A stretch of DNA of 64,000 nt, from positions 2,661,501 to 2,725,500 of the forward strand of contig NZ_CP119075.1 in NCBI RefSeq assembly GCF_029023725.1, given 5' to 3'. A program made the position numbers and the translations under genes. The notes under the pieces were generated by a model that saw nothing but the letters and a program-made list of their open reading frames with translations, made no database searches and was not told where the DNA came from. Numbering within the stretch: position 1 is the first letter of the stretch; every line of letters begins with the position of its first letter. Positions 50,580 to 59,755 of the stretch are shown here, piece after piece. Source of the DNA: Synoicihabitans lomoniglobus (GTDB lineage: Bacteria > Verrucomicrobiota > Verrucomicrobiia > Opitutales > Opitutaceae).

Positions 50580-51443
50580 TCAAGCCTCAAGTATCGCCGC
50601 ATAACCTTCGCGGAAGGTCGGATACTGCGGAGACCAGCCCAAGGTGCGTTTGAGCAAATCATTGGAAATGATGCGATCCGGCATGTGCGCCCGTCGCCCA
50701 GGTGCGCTGATTCCCGTAAACGGCGGCGTCGTCTGACCCAGCCGGTCGGCCAGCCAAGTCACGACGTCTGCTTTGGTCGCTCGGCTGTTGTCGGCGACAT
50801 TGAATACGCGGGTCGCTGACGCTTTCGGCTGCGCCCACGCAGCGATGATTGCCGACGCAATATCGTCCACGTGGATCAAATTAAGATGATGCCCCCCCCG
50901 TCCCGGAACAGTGGGATGACGCGTCCGCAGCCCATCGAGCAAATGGTGCCGACCAGGACCATAAATTCCCGCCAAGCGCAGCAGCGTCCACGGTCCCGGC
51001 CATGACCGCAGGGTATCTTCGGTATCACGTAGAATCCGGGCGCGGGGCTCGCCAGATTCGGCGGGCATCGATTCGTCGACGGTGACTCCGCCATCCTGCA
51101 GGTAGACGGATGTGCTGCCGGTATAGATGAGATGACCGGGACGAGAAAGAGACTCGCCCCAACGGCGCAGGGACCGCGCACCGTTTAAGTAACTGTGTTC
51201 GTAACCGGCGATTCCGCCGCCGCCCGAGCTCACGCAATTCAGCACGAAGTCCGGATTGCCCGGTGCTTGGGTGTGCCACGAATCCGTCGCGAGGTCAGCG
51301 ACAATGACGCCAACACCCTGCGCGCGCAGCGATTCCGCCGTGGCCGGGTTACGGGTCAAAGCTGTGACCGAGGCACCCGCGCGTAAGGCGGCGGTAGCGA
51401 CACGGCGGCCCACATAGCCGGCCCCAACGACAAAGAGTTGCAT
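50580..51443 (-). CDS. NAD-dependent epimerase/SDR-type protein, YeeZ-like
   Basis: The 287-residue protein opens MQLFVVGAGYVGRRVATAAL with a GxGxxG fold, has FVLNCVSSGGGGIAGYEHSYLNG, YTGSTSVYLQDGG (about 118-130, Ser and Tyr of the SDR site, but the usual YxxxK is not clear) and TLLRLAGIYGPGRHHLLDGL. These blocks match YeeZ-like members of the extended SDR group. Its reaction is unknown. ATG 51443 starts just before the fold; the upstream in-frame extension overlaps the divergent DJ-1 gene and looks non-coding. The gap to that gene is 55 bases, so the promoters share it. Confidence 0.85.
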   Translation of the reverse strand: MQLFVVGAGYVGRRVATAALRAGASVTALTRNPATAESLRAQGVGVIVADLATDSWHTQAPGNPDFVLNCVSSGGGGIAGYEHSYLNGARSLRRWGESLSRPGHLIYTGSTSVYLQDGGVTVDESMPAESGEPRARILRDTEDTLRSWPGPWTLLRLAGIYGPGRHHLLDGLRTRHPTVPGRGGHHLNLIHVDDIASAIIAAWAQPKASATRVFNVADNSRATKADVVTWLADRLGQTTPPFTGISAPGRRAHMPDRIISNDLLKRTLGWSPQYPTFREGYAAILEA

Positions 51444-51498
51444 TCCTTGCAGAAAACCATGGGCAAAAACTAATTTCATCGCTTTAAAGGCAGCCACG

Positions 51499-52053
51499 AT
51501 GGCCACCGTATTAGTTATATTGCCAGAGGGATTTGAAGAGATCGAAGCAATCACCCCCATCGACATCTGGCGGCGCGCCGGGTTCACGGTCAAAACTGCC
51601 GCGCTGGGCCCAAAACTCACGGTCACTGGCCGCAGCGAGATCACCGTTCACGCCGACATACTCTTGAGCGCGGTCGGGCCGGGAGAGGTCTTCGACGTGC
51701 TGTTTATCCCCGGCGGACCGGGCGTGGCACACCTGCGTGCTTCATTGGAAGTGCGGGAATTGTTGGGCCGTCATGTAGCGGCGGACCGCTGGATCGCAGC
51801 AATCTGTGCGGCTCCGCTGGTGCTGCACGATGCCGGACTACTCGCCGGAAAACGCTATACGGCCCATCCCTCCGCCGCGACCGAACTTTCCTCCATTCTG
51901 GCCGATGAAAAAGTCGTGATAGACGGCCATATCATCACCTCTCGCGGTGCCGGAACCACCCTGGATTTCGCTCTGACCGTCGTGCAGTCGACAGCAGGCC
52001 GTGAACTGGCTGAAAAGGTCGCGGTAAGTATTTGTGCCCAAGCTTCTTCTTAA
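51499..52053 (+). CDS. DJ-1/PfpI family protein
   Basis: The 184-residue protein has the DJ-1 set: TVLVILPEGFEEIEAITPID (3-22, with the conserved Glu), FDVLFIPGGPGVAHLR and WIAAICAAPLVLHDAGLL (about 94-111), where Cys at about 99 is the reactive thiol on the nucleophile elbow. These proteins act as deglycases, glyoxalases or oxidative-stress chaperones. Length and start match the family. It is divergent from the YeeZ-like gene; downstream, a 140-base gap leads to the second glycan region. Confidence 0.93.
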   Translation: MATVLVILPEGFEEIEAITPIDIWRRAGFTVKTAALGPKLTVTGRSEITVHADILLSAVGPGEVFDVLFIPGGPGVAHLRASLEVRELLGRHVAADRWIAAICAAPLVLHDAGLLAGKRYTAHPSAATELSSILADEKVVIDGHIITSRGAGTTLDFALTVVQSTAGRELAEKVAVSICAQASS

Positions 52054-52193
52054 GAGTCGCCGCCGCGCCGAAAAGTCATCAACACTAGGGAAATCGTCTA
52101 GGGAATTCTCCTCTCCTTGATACTCCTCATGGGAGACCAAATCCAAGCTCTTGATCATGGTTGCCTCCGTAGGAAGCGACGGGGCGAAGCATT

Positions 52194-54062
52194 ATGTGTG
52201 GCATAGCAGGTTTTTGGTCGCAACGCACGCCACGGGAAGGACGAGAGAACGCCGTCCAAAGCATGCAAACTGCCATGCTGCATCGCGGACCGGACGACGC
52301 AGGCATGACCACCTGTGGTGATCTCACCATGGGAATGCGACGGCTGGCGATTTTTGATCCAGCGCACGGGCATCAACCCATGCGCACGGACGATGGTCGC
52401 TACGAAATCGTCTTCAATGGCGCGATCTACAACCACGAATTGCTCCGCGAAGAGTTGAGAGCGCGAGGAGTCGTTTTTAACACGCACTGCGACACCGAGG
52501 TGTTGTTGCAGGCTTGGGCCACCTGGGGCCCCTCGGTGCTGGGCCGGTTGCGGGGGATGTTTGCGGTGGCGGTTTGGGACCATACCGCTCACACCCTGCA
52601 CTTGGCTCGCGACCCGCTGGGCATCAAACCACTCTACTACAGTATCCGGGATGGCGAACTGTTGTTCGCGTCCGAGCTGAACGCCATGCGCGCCAGCGGG
52701 CATTTTGACGCAGCCATCGATCCGGTCGCCGTCGATGACTATCTCCGTAATCTCGGCGTGCCGGTGCCTCGCACCATCTACCGCCACGCGCGAAGTCTGC
52801 GTCCCGCAGAAGTCGGAGTATGGCGCGACGGCGAGTTCACCATCGAGCAGTATTGGAACTTCCCCACCGCCGCGACAAAGTCGTCATTCGGCGACGCCAA
52901 AGAATTCACCTCGGAACTACGTCGCCAGCTTGATGATTCCATCGCCATGCACCGCTTGGCCGATGTGCCGGTGGGGGCATTCTTATCGGGCGGATTGGAT
53001 TCGGCTCTGGTCGTCGGGCTGATGACGCAAAGTAGTTCCGCTCCGCTCAAAACCTTCTCCATCGGGTTTGAAGAGACCGCTTACTCCGAGGCGGGGGCGG
53101 CGGCCGAGACCGCCCGACATTTCGGCACCGACCACCACCCCATCACGCTCACTGGTGCCCAAGCGGCGGATACGCTTCCGGCATTTCTCGATGCGTTGGA
53201 CCAACCCACCGGGGACGGATTGAACACCTTCGTCGTGTCGCGGGCAGCCCGAGCCGGCGGAGTCACCGCTGCCCTATCGGGTTTGGGCGGAGATGAGTTG
53301 TTCGGTGGTTACGGCACGTTTCAACAAACGCCCCAAATCGCCCGCTGGTTGCCCTGGTGGAAGGCTATCCCTTCACCTTTGCGCCAAGCCGTTTGCCGAC
53401 AATTGGCACGAGGCAGCACGCGAGCGCGGCGCTTGGCCGATGTGCTGCGACATGCGCGTGACCTGCACGACGTGGCCGACCGCCAACGTCAAGTGCTCAG
53501 TGATGATGCCCGTGCCCAGTTACTGGTCGACCCGATAGCACTGACCAGCCACCCGGCTCAAGCCGGTCTACGGGAAAGCATGGTGGACGCATCGCCGGAG
53601 GAGATCGTAAGCGCTTGGGAACTTAGCACCTACATGTCTGATGTGCTACTGCGCGACAGCGACGTATTCAGCATGCGAGCGTCACTGGAACTCCGTGTTC
53701 CTTTGGTGGACCGACCACTGATTGAGTGGTTGTGGCGGCAGCGTTCCGAGCTGCGATTTGATCAAAAAACGCCTAAAGGAGAACTCACGCGAGCCGTCGC
53801 CGACATCCTGCCGCCCGGGTTGATGAATCGGCGCAAGCAAGGGTTCAGCCTCCCTTTTCCGCGCTGGATGCGCACCACCTTGAAGCCCTTTATCGATGAA
53901 ACGCTATCCCCCGCGTCGGTCAGCCGCAGTGGATTGCTTCACGCGAATAACACCGTCGCCTATTGGCAGCGGTTTCTCGCCGGCAGCGATGACAAGGACT
54001 GGTCGCGAGTCTGGAGCCTCGCCGTTTTGGTTGCGTTTCTCAACCGAGGATCGTCGGCATGA
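52194..54062 (+). CDS. asnB: Asparagine synthase-like glutamine amidotransferase
   Basis: The 622-residue enzyme has the N-terminal class II amidotransferase domain (MCGIAGFWSQ, where Cys2 becomes the free nucleophile; LHRGPDDAG; FNGAIYNHELLREEL) and the C-terminal synthase domain with the ATP site PVGAFLSGGLDSALVVGL (about 258-275) and ALSGLGGDELFGGYGTF. Next to glycan genes such enzymes often amidate sugar acids or are part of the XDI-type exosortase-linked set, rather than making asparagine. Its stop overlaps the ATG of the next glycosyltransferase (ATGA), which supports the glycan role. Length is normal. Confidence 0.9.
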   Translation: MCGIAGFWSQRTPREGRENAVQSMQTAMLHRGPDDAGMTTCGDLTMGMRRLAIFDPAHGHQPMRTDDGRYEIVFNGAIYNHELLREELRARGVVFNTHCDTEVLLQAWATWGPSVLGRLRGMFAVAVWDHTAHTLHLARDPLGIKPLYYSIRDGELLFASELNAMRASGHFDAAIDPVAVDDYLRNLGVPVPRTIYRHARSLRPAEVGVWRDGEFTIEQYWNFPTAATKSSFGDAKEFTSELRRQLDDSIAMHRLADVPVGAFLSGGLDSALVVGLMTQSSSAPLKTFSIGFEETAYSEAGAAAETARHFGTDHHPITLTGAQAADTLPAFLDALDQPTGDGLNTFVVSRAARAGGVTAALSGLGGDELFGGYGTFQQTPQIARWLPWWKAIPSPLRQAVCRQLARGSTRARRLADVLRHARDLHDVADRQRQVLSDDARAQLLVDPIALTSHPAQAGLRESMVDASPEEIVSAWELSTYMSDVLLRDSDVFSMRASLELRVPLVDRPLIEWLWRQRSELRFDQKTPKGELTRAVADILPPGLMNRRKQGFSLPFPRWMRTTLKPFIDETLSPASVSRSGLLHANNTVAYWQRFLAGSDDKDWSRVWSLAVLVAFLNRGSSA

Positions 54063-55126
54063 GAACGCTGCTACTCGCCCCGGCCGTTTTCGCATCCGAA
54101 GGTGGTATCGAACGCATGATGCGGCTATACCTGAAAGCGTTGTGCGAGATCGCCGACGCCGAAGGCGGCGAAGTGGGACTGGCAGCGTTAAACGATACGC
54201 CGCCAACTTCGAGCCAACCGAAAGACTACGCCTCGAAATCGCTGGTCAAACAGTTGGCTGGCAGAGGCAAGCGCCTGAGTTTTTCACTGAGGTTTCTGCT
54301 ATTGGCCCACCGCTTCGATCTCATCATTTGCGGTCACGTTAATCTGTTGCCACTGGCTGCGATTTGTCAGAAACTAGCACCGTCCTTACGGGTAGCATTG
54401 GTCGCCCACGGCATCGAATTATGGAAACCTTGGTCCAAGTCCCGGAGCAAAATGGCCCGACGGATCAGCATACTGGCAGTAAGCGAACACACGCGACAAC
54501 GCGTGCAATCTGCCTGCCCGACATTGACCGACCAGCAGATGCATGTTCTGCCGAATTGCCTCGATCCTTTACGGCCAGAGACCTCGCTGCCCGCTACACA
54601 AACGGGGTCAATCGTCGCACTCACACGACTCTCCCACGCGGACCGCTACAAAGGTGTCGATCAACTGATTGAAGCGCTTCCGTTGATTCAGAAAAACATT
54701 CCTGCTGCAAGGCTTCGAGTCATCGGTCAAGGCGACGATCGTGCTCGATTGGAAGAGCTGGCCAACCGGGTCGCGCCCGGCGCGGTCGAGTTTACCGGGT
54801 TCCTGCCCGACGACGAATTGGCGCATCACCTCGGATCGGCCCAACTGTTCGCCCTCCCCAGTCGCGACGAAGGATTCGGACTCGTCTATCTGGAGGCCTT
54901 GGCTCTCGGCGTGCCTTGTGTCGCTGCCAACGCCGGGGCCGCTCCCGAACTCGTCGTGCCAGAAGTCGGCGAGCTAGCAGGTTGGGGTGACCGGGAAGCG
55001 TTGGCCACGGCATGCTGCCGCGTGATGCAGCAAAATTGGTCACGCGCCGCGCTCCAAACTTACAGTAAACATTTCTCATTCGAAATATTCCGTGATCGGC
55101 TCAAGCCTCTGCTTGCATCCATCTAA
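54059..55126 (+). CDS. Family 4 glycosyltransferase
   Basis: The 355-residue GT-B enzyme starts RTLLLAPAVFASEGGIERMM, has FDLIICGHVNLLPLAAI, LVAHGIELWKPW and AVSEHTRQRVQ in the acceptor domain, and SIVALTRLSHADRYKGVDQL, GFLPDDELAHHL and FALPSRDEGFGLVYLEALAL in the donor domain. The E-G-F-G-x-x-x-x-E block binds the donor diphosphate. ATG 54059 overlaps the amidotransferase stop. It transfers a sugar to a lipid-linked glycan in the cytoplasm; which sugar is unknown. Homologues occur in O-antigen and capsule sets. Confidence 0.9.
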   Translation: MRTLLLAPAVFASEGGIERMMRLYLKALCEIADAEGGEVGLAALNDTPPTSSQPKDYASKSLVKQLAGRGKRLSFSLRFLLLAHRFDLIICGHVNLLPLAAICQKLAPSLRVALVAHGIELWKPWSKSRSKMARRISILAVSEHTRQRVQSACPTLTDQQMHVLPNCLDPLRPETSLPATQTGSIVALTRLSHADRYKGVDQLIEALPLIQKNIPAARLRVIGQGDDRARLEELANRVAPGAVEFTGFLPDDELAHHLGSAQLFALPSRDEGFGLVYLEALALGVPCVAANAGAAPELVVPEVGELAGWGDREALATACCRVMQQNWSRAALQTYSKHFSFEIFRDRLKPLLASI

Positions 55127-55188
55127 ACTCCTGATCTGACGCGCAATGGTCCTTGTGCCTCCTTTCCTCTACGTCTCTCTTTCCCTCC

Positions 55189-56016
55189 GTGTCCTCCTCA
55201 CCTGAAGCACTGATCATCGAAGCCGGACGCGCCGAGCGGCACTACTGGCGAGACCTTTGGCGTTTCCGAGAACTACTGGGTTTCCTAGCCTGGCGCGACG
55301 TTAAGGTGCGCTACAAACAAGCAACGCTGGGCATTGCCTGGGCTCTGATTCAACCTGCCGTCACCACGACTATCTTCGTTTTCGTATTCGGACGGTTGGC
55401 GAAGATGCCTGACGGCGGGGTGCCGTATCCAGTGCTCGTGCTTTCTGGTTTGATGGCCTGGCAACTGTTCTCCGCCTCGCTCTCCGGCTCAAGCGGCAGT
55501 CTGGTCAGCAACGCCAGCCTTATTTCAAAAATATATTTTCCGCGCCTGATTGTGCCGCTTTCTTCGCTCGGGGTTGCCCTGATTGATTTCACCGTCGTAT
55601 TCGGACTCTTCTTCGCGGTCTCGGCATGGTTTGGCCATTGGCCGACGTGGCATTGGCTGGTGTTACCCGTATTCATTTTCATGGCCTTGGCGGCCGCGCT
55701 TGGACTCGGTCTCTGGATGACGGCGTTGACCGTGAAGTATCGGGACTTTCGCTTCATCGTGCCCTTTATCCTGCAAATCGGCATCTTCGTATCCCCAGTG
55801 GGATACCGCACCGACTTCTTCCCGAACTGGCGCGCGCTTATGGCTCTCAATCCTCTGACCAGCGTGATCGACGGTTTCCGCTGGTGCCTCCTTGGAGGCC
55901 AGCAGGACCTCTCACTACCCAGTCTCGCGACCTCCTCCGCCGTCATCGCCATCGCCGTGTTCGGCGGGCTGTGGTTCTTCCGCAAAACCGAAAAGAAATT
56001 CGCCGACGTCATATGA
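55189..56016 (+). CDS. ABC-type polysaccharide export permease (Wzm-like)
   Basis: The 275-residue protein has six hydrophobic helices and the family start WRDLWRFRELLGFLAWRDVKVRYKQATLGIAWALIQP (about 17-53; key RYKQ and AWxxxQP). FVSPVGYRTDFFP (about 207-219) and LNPLTSVIDGFRWCLLG are the second signature. With the ATPase gene that overlaps its stop (ATGA) it forms the exporter that carries lipid-linked glycan across the inner membrane. I took GTG 55189 as start because it matches the family; TTG 55153 in the same frame is an alternative. A separate 19-codon frame from ATG 55146 overlaps this start. Confidence 0.9.
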   Translation: MSSSPEALIIEAGRAERHYWRDLWRFRELLGFLAWRDVKVRYKQATLGIAWALIQPAVTTTIFVFVFGRLAKMPDGGVPYPVLVLSGLMAWQLFSASLSGSSGSLVSNASLISKIYFPRLIVPLSSLGVALIDFTVVFGLFFAVSAWFGHWPTWHWLVLPVFIFMALAAALGLGLWMTALTVKYRDFRFIVPFILQIGIFVSPVGYRTDFFPNWRALMALNPLTSVIDGFRWCLLGGQQDLSLPSLATSSAVIAIAVFGGLWFFRKTEKKFADVI

Positions 56017-57251
56017 GTTCATCCAGCCCGGCTATCACCGTCGAAGGCCTGTCCAAACGCTACGTCATCGGTCACGAAGTTCGCCATGACACCCTGCGCG
56101 ACGCCATTTCTCACGGCGTTGGCGGGCTCTGGTCGCGGTTCCGGCGGAAGCGGATGGAGCAGGAAGAGTTCTGGGCCCTGCGCGACATCAACTTCACCGT
56201 GCAGCCTGGTGAAGTCGTTGGTATCATCGGGCGCAACGGTGCCGGCAAGAGCACCCTATTAAAGATCCTTTCGCGTATCACCGAACCCACTACGGGACTC
56301 ATCCAACTCAACGGTCGCGTGGCCAGCTTGCTGGAAGTCGGCACCGGTTTTCATCCCGAGTTAAGCGGTCGGGAAAACATTTTCCTCAACGGGGCCATCC
56401 TCGGCATGAGTCGCGCCGAGATCCGCCAAAAATTCGATGAGATTGTCGCCTTCGCCGAGGTGGAACGGTTTCTCGACACGCCGGTGAAACGCTACAGTAG
56501 CGGCATGTATGTCCGCCTCGCCTTCGCCGTCGCCGCCCACCTCGAACCCGAAATCCTCATCGTCGACGAGGTGCTCGCGGTGGGCGACACGCAGTTCCAA
56601 AAGAAGTGCCTAGGGAAAATGCAGGACGTATCCTCTAATCAAGGCCGCACCGTGCTGTTCGTCAGCCACAACCTCGCTTCGATACGCCAGCTTTGCCACC
56701 GCGGTCTTTTCCTCCAAAACGGCCGCCTCCGGCTGGACGACGAAAGCTCGGTGGTCCTTCGCCACTATCAAAGCTCCGAAACCCCGCCGGTGACCAACGT
56801 ATCCGTTCCCGAACACCTTACAAACGTGGGTAGCCTCCTCGAACTCGCGACCGAGACCGCCGACGGCAGACGACCCGCAGCCCTTCCCTTCGCCGAGCCA
56901 TGGCGCATTCGCGTGCGCTACCGACTCGAACGCCCTTTTCAACGTTGCGTCGTCAGTATCGGCCTGCGGAAAAGTGGCGGTAGCTCCGTTCAAACCGCGT
57001 GGTCTTTGCCGGTGGCCCAAGCCGCCGGCGACTACGAAACCGTCTTCACCCAGGATCGAGTCACCTTCGAGGCGGACAGCTATATCGTCAGTGCCAGCCT
57101 CAGCGAAAACGACCAAACTCTTCATCGCCTGCCCGGCTTGCGCTTCGAAATCGAGGCGAATCCATCACCGACCTCCGATGGGTATTATCCGCGCACTACC
57201 GGAGTAGGAGTGGTTCTCAACTCGACCTCGGTCGAGACCCGCAGTCTCTAA
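56013..57251 (+). CDS. ABC-type polysaccharide export ATPase with C-terminal carbohydrate-binding domain (Wzt-like)
   Basis: The 412-residue protein has the Walker A site IIGRNGAGKSTLLKIL (71-86), the signature region RYSSGMYVRLAFAVAAHL, and Walker B ILIVDEVLAVGD (about 186-197). About 155 residues after the ATPase (255-412) form a beta-rich domain as in Wzt, where it binds the capped end of the O-antigen and so couples export to a finished chain. A terminal methyl or phosphate group is the usual cap; an FkbM methyltransferase gene follows directly after 6 bases. The start overlaps the permease stop (ATGA). Confidence 0.93.
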   Translation: MSSSSPAITVEGLSKRYVIGHEVRHDTLRDAISHGVGGLWSRFRRKRMEQEEFWALRDINFTVQPGEVVGIIGRNGAGKSTLLKILSRITEPTTGLIQLNGRVASLLEVGTGFHPELSGRENIFLNGAILGMSRAEIRQKFDEIVAFAEVERFLDTPVKRYSSGMYVRLAFAVAAHLEPEILIVDEVLAVGDTQFQKKCLGKMQDVSSNQGRTVLFVSHNLASIRQLCHRGLFLQNGRLRLDDESSVVLRHYQSSETPPVTNVSVPEHLTNVGSLLELATETADGRRPAALPFAEPWRIRVRYRLERPFQRCVVSIGLRKSGGSSVQTAWSLPVAQAAGDYETVFTQDRVTFEADSYIVSASLSENDQTLHRLPGLRFEIEANPSPTSDGYYPRTTGVGVVLNSTSVETRSL

Positions 57252-57257
57252 TTGCCC

Positions 57258-58028
57258 ATGTCGACGCTTAACCTATCCACACTGGTCGGTCGGCTCAAGA
57301 CAGGGACCCGCTCCATCCTGAGACACCATGGCCTGCTAGTCTGTAAAACCGACCACCCTGCTGCCCGATATTTCAACCCGCTCCCGTCCAACGGACTCGC
57401 CTACTCCATGCATCGCGCCTTTCGCGACCTACACGGGCTCCGATTCCTCCAAATCGGCGCCAATGACGGACAACGCAACGACCCGATATTCTCCTTCATT
57501 CGCGCCTTCGGTTGGCACGGCACCCTCGTCGAGCCCAATCTCGATTTCGTTGTGAAACTGGAGTCGCTACACCGTCGCGCCCCGCGCATACGAATTGTCC
57601 CCGCCGCCATCGCAGAAGGCAGAGCCACACGCCCCTTCTACCGCATCGACGCCTCCATCCCCGGGTTGCCGAACTTCGCCCAGGGCCTCGCCACCCTGGA
57701 CTATAACCGCATACTGACCGCTTGCCGTGATCTGGGACTCTCCGACTCCGGTATTGTGCAAGACATGATCGACGTCATCGTCTGGTCCGATCTCGATCCG
57801 GAATCGCGTCTCGCCGAAACCGAGGTGCTCGTCATCGACGCCGAAGGCTACGATCTCACGCTTCTCCGCCTCTGGGACTGGCAACGGGTTCGCCCTCCAA
57901 TCGTTCATTTCGAACACGCCTGCGCCGACCCCGCCGAATATCGACACTTCCTCGGGGAACTGAGCGGCTACGGCTACGATTATGTCGTCGAGGGTGATAA
58001 CACCACCGCCTTCCTCCCACTCCACTAG
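57258..58028 (+). CDS. FkbM-like methyltransferase
   Basis: The 256-residue protein has LRFLQIGANDGQRNDPIFSF (about 60-79) as a variant SAM site, GTLVEPNLDFVVKLE at strand 2, and VLVIDAEGYDLTLLRLWDW (about 190-208), the FkbM DAEGYD block. It is divergent from the two FkbM proteins in the first region and lacks their KVDVEG. Its place just after the Wzt-like gene suggests it caps or decorates the exported chain. ATG 57258 was taken over TTG two codons before. The fucosyltransferase gene follows after 2 bases. Confidence 0.85.
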   Translation: MSTLNLSTLVGRLKTGTRSILRHHGLLVCKTDHPAARYFNPLPSNGLAYSMHRAFRDLHGLRFLQIGANDGQRNDPIFSFIRAFGWHGTLVEPNLDFVVKLESLHRRAPRIRIVPAAIAEGRATRPFYRIDASIPGLPNFAQGLATLDYNRILTACRDLGLSDSGIVQDMIDVIVWSDLDPESRLAETEVLVIDAEGYDLTLLRLWDWQRVRPPIVHFEHACADPAEYRHFLGELSGYGYDYVVEGDNTTAFLPLH

Positions 58029-58030
58029 CG

Positions 58031-58951
58031 ATGATCATCACCCGACTCAGCGGCGGCCTGGGCAACCAGATGTTCCAATATGCTGCCGGCCTCGCTCTCG
58101 CTGCCCATCACCGCACCACCCTCCGGCTCGACGTCACGCGTTATCACCTCGACCCGGAACGCGAGCCTCACAATCGCTACGCCCTCGCTGCCCTCAACGT
58201 CGGGCAACACTTCGCCGCCGCCGCCGAGATCGAGCACGTCCGCGGTCGGCGTCTTTCCCGTTCAGAACGGCTCTTCCTTCGCCTCGCCTGTCTCGCCCGC
58301 CTTCATTTTATCCGCGACCGTCTCACTTTTGTCGGCCATTGGCATCGAGAACCGACGCGTCGCCACTTTCCTGGTTTCTTCGAATGGCCGGCCCCCGCCT
58401 ACCTCGACGGCATGTGGCAGAGTCCAGCCTATTTCGCCCCTATTGAAGACTTGATCCGACAACATTTTACTCTTCGCTACCCTCTTGGCGAAGAAGCCCG
58501 GGCGATCGCAGCCGACATCAGTTCCCCCGGCCCCACCGCCTTCGTCCACTTCCGGCGTGGCGATTATGCGCGAAATCCTATTTTCGCCAAGACCATTGGC
58601 GTCCTCGGTGTCGACTACTATCGGCGCGCCATCGAGGAATTGCGTCGGGCTCACCCCGGCGTCCGCCTTTATGTCTTTTCCGACGAGCCATCCTCGATCG
58701 CGGCTGTATTCCCCTCCGGCTTCCGATTTCGCATCATCCACCTGGCCGGGGGTTGGCGGGCCCACGAGGAGCTCTACCTAATGAGCCTCTTTCCCCACGC
58801 AATCCTTTCCAACAGCACCTTCGCCTGGTGGGGTGCTTGGCTCCACCCCGGGAGGGACCGCACCGTGATCGCACCAACGCCTTGGCTCCTCGACCGCCCG
58901 GCTGCGCTTACCGATCTTATTCCACCGTCTTGGCAAACCATTCCTCGCTAA
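58031..58951 (+). CDS. Alpha-1,2-fucosyltransferase, family GT11
   Basis: The 306-residue enzyme transfers L-fucose from GDP-fucose to galactose or another hexose. The hallmarks are ITRLSGGLGNQMFQYAAGLAL (3-23), VHFRRGDYARNP (about 174-185, the GDP-binding HxRRxDY motif) and LSNSTFAWWGAWLHPG (about 259-274). All are intact. It implies that GDP-fucose is made, although gmd and fcl genes are not in the window. A GH29 fucosidase gene lies at 14.6 kb. The next gene follows after 7 bases, so it is part of the same operon. Confidence 0.95.
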   Translation: MIITRLSGGLGNQMFQYAAGLALAAHHRTTLRLDVTRYHLDPEREPHNRYALAALNVGQHFAAAAEIEHVRGRRLSRSERLFLRLACLARLHFIRDRLTFVGHWHREPTRRHFPGFFEWPAPAYLDGMWQSPAYFAPIEDLIRQHFTLRYPLGEEARAIAADISSPGPTAFVHFRRGDYARNPIFAKTIGVLGVDYYRRAIEELRRAHPGVRLYVFSDEPSSIAAVFPSGFRFRIIHLAGGWRAHEELYLMSLFPHAILSNSTFAWWGAWLHPGRDRTVIAPTPWLLDRPAALTDLIPPSWQTIPR

Positions 58952-58958
58952 CCTTCCC

Positions 58959-59723
58959 ATGCCCACCCGCGTCGCCGTCTACGTTGCCACCACTCCGCGC
59001 CATCTCGCCGAGGCCGAAGCCTCCGTCACCTCCCTCCGCCCCCACCTGCCCGGCATCCCCGTCACCCTCTTCACCCAGCTTACCCCGCGCCTCGACCTTT
59101 TCGACACTGTCGTTCCCCTCGCCAAGACCCTCGGTGCCTCAGCCGATAAAATCGAGCGTCTCCTCGGCCTCGAAGCCTCCGAGATCCTCTTTCTCGATAC
59201 CGACACCTATGTCTGCGGCCTCTTGACACCTGGCTTCGACCTCCTCGCCCGTTTCGACCTCGCCGTCGCCCGCGCCGCCATCACCGCCACCTACGAGGTC
59301 CCCCCCCCGGGCGACGCCTTTCCCGAGTTCAATACAGGTGTCCTCTTCCTCCGTAACTCTTCCCGCCTCCACGCTTTTCTACACCGCTGGCTGAAACTGC
59401 ACGCCCAGCTCCGCGACCGCGATCCCCACCGCGTTTATGACCAACCCGCTTTCCGCCAAGCCCTCTGGGAAAGCGAATTATCCGTCCATACCCTGCCCCC
59501 TGAATATAACTGTCGCTTCATCTTTCCGGGCTTCGCCTCCGGGCCCGTTCGCGTCCTCCACGGCCGCGCCCCCCATCTTCCCGCAATAGCAGAGGAGCTC
59601 AATCGCCACCCCGGAAAACGAGTCCACACCTGGCACGATGGTCACCTCCACGTCTACCCCGAGTTAGCACCACTTCCCCCGCTCTGGATCCGCCTCGGTC
59701 GCCGCCTCGGGCTTCGCGACTGA
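58959..59723 (+). CDS. GT8-like glycosyltransferase
   Basis: The 254-residue protein has a GT-A fold of the GT8/nucleotide-diphospho-sugar type: RVAVYVATTPRHLAEAEASV, ADKIERLLGLEASEILFLDTDTYVC (about 62-87, with the DTD metal site), FPEFNTGVLFLRNSSRL (about 127-143) and an LPPEYNCRF block. These transfer glucose, galactose or glucuronate with retention. The gene is very rich in C on the coding strand. It is in tight order between the fucosyltransferase and sulfotransferase genes. The acceptor is unknown. Confidence 0.85.
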   Translation: MPTRVAVYVATTPRHLAEAEASVTSLRPHLPGIPVTLFTQLTPRLDLFDTVVPLAKTLGASADKIERLLGLEASEILFLDTDTYVCGLLTPGFDLLARFDLAVARAAITATYEVPPPGDAFPEFNTGVLFLRNSSRLHAFLHRWLKLHAQLRDRDPHRVYDQPAFRQALWESELSVHTLPPEYNCRFIFPGFASGPVRVLHGRAPHLPAIAEELNRHPGKRVHTWHDGHLHVYPELAPLPPLWIRLGRRLGLRD

Positions 59724-59755
59724 CCCCCCTCCTCTTCCGCCCGGCCCAAACCACC

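Noticed and set aside
52194..54062. Plain housekeeping asparagine synthesis role
   Set aside because: Not excluded, but coupling to a glycosyltransferase and the glycan context make a sugar-amidating role more likely.
55146..55205. 19-codon frame before the Wzm-like gene as a further bridge
   Set aside because: It starts 19 bases after the previous stop and overlaps the permease by 17 bases, so it lacks the start-stop overlaps of the other bridges.
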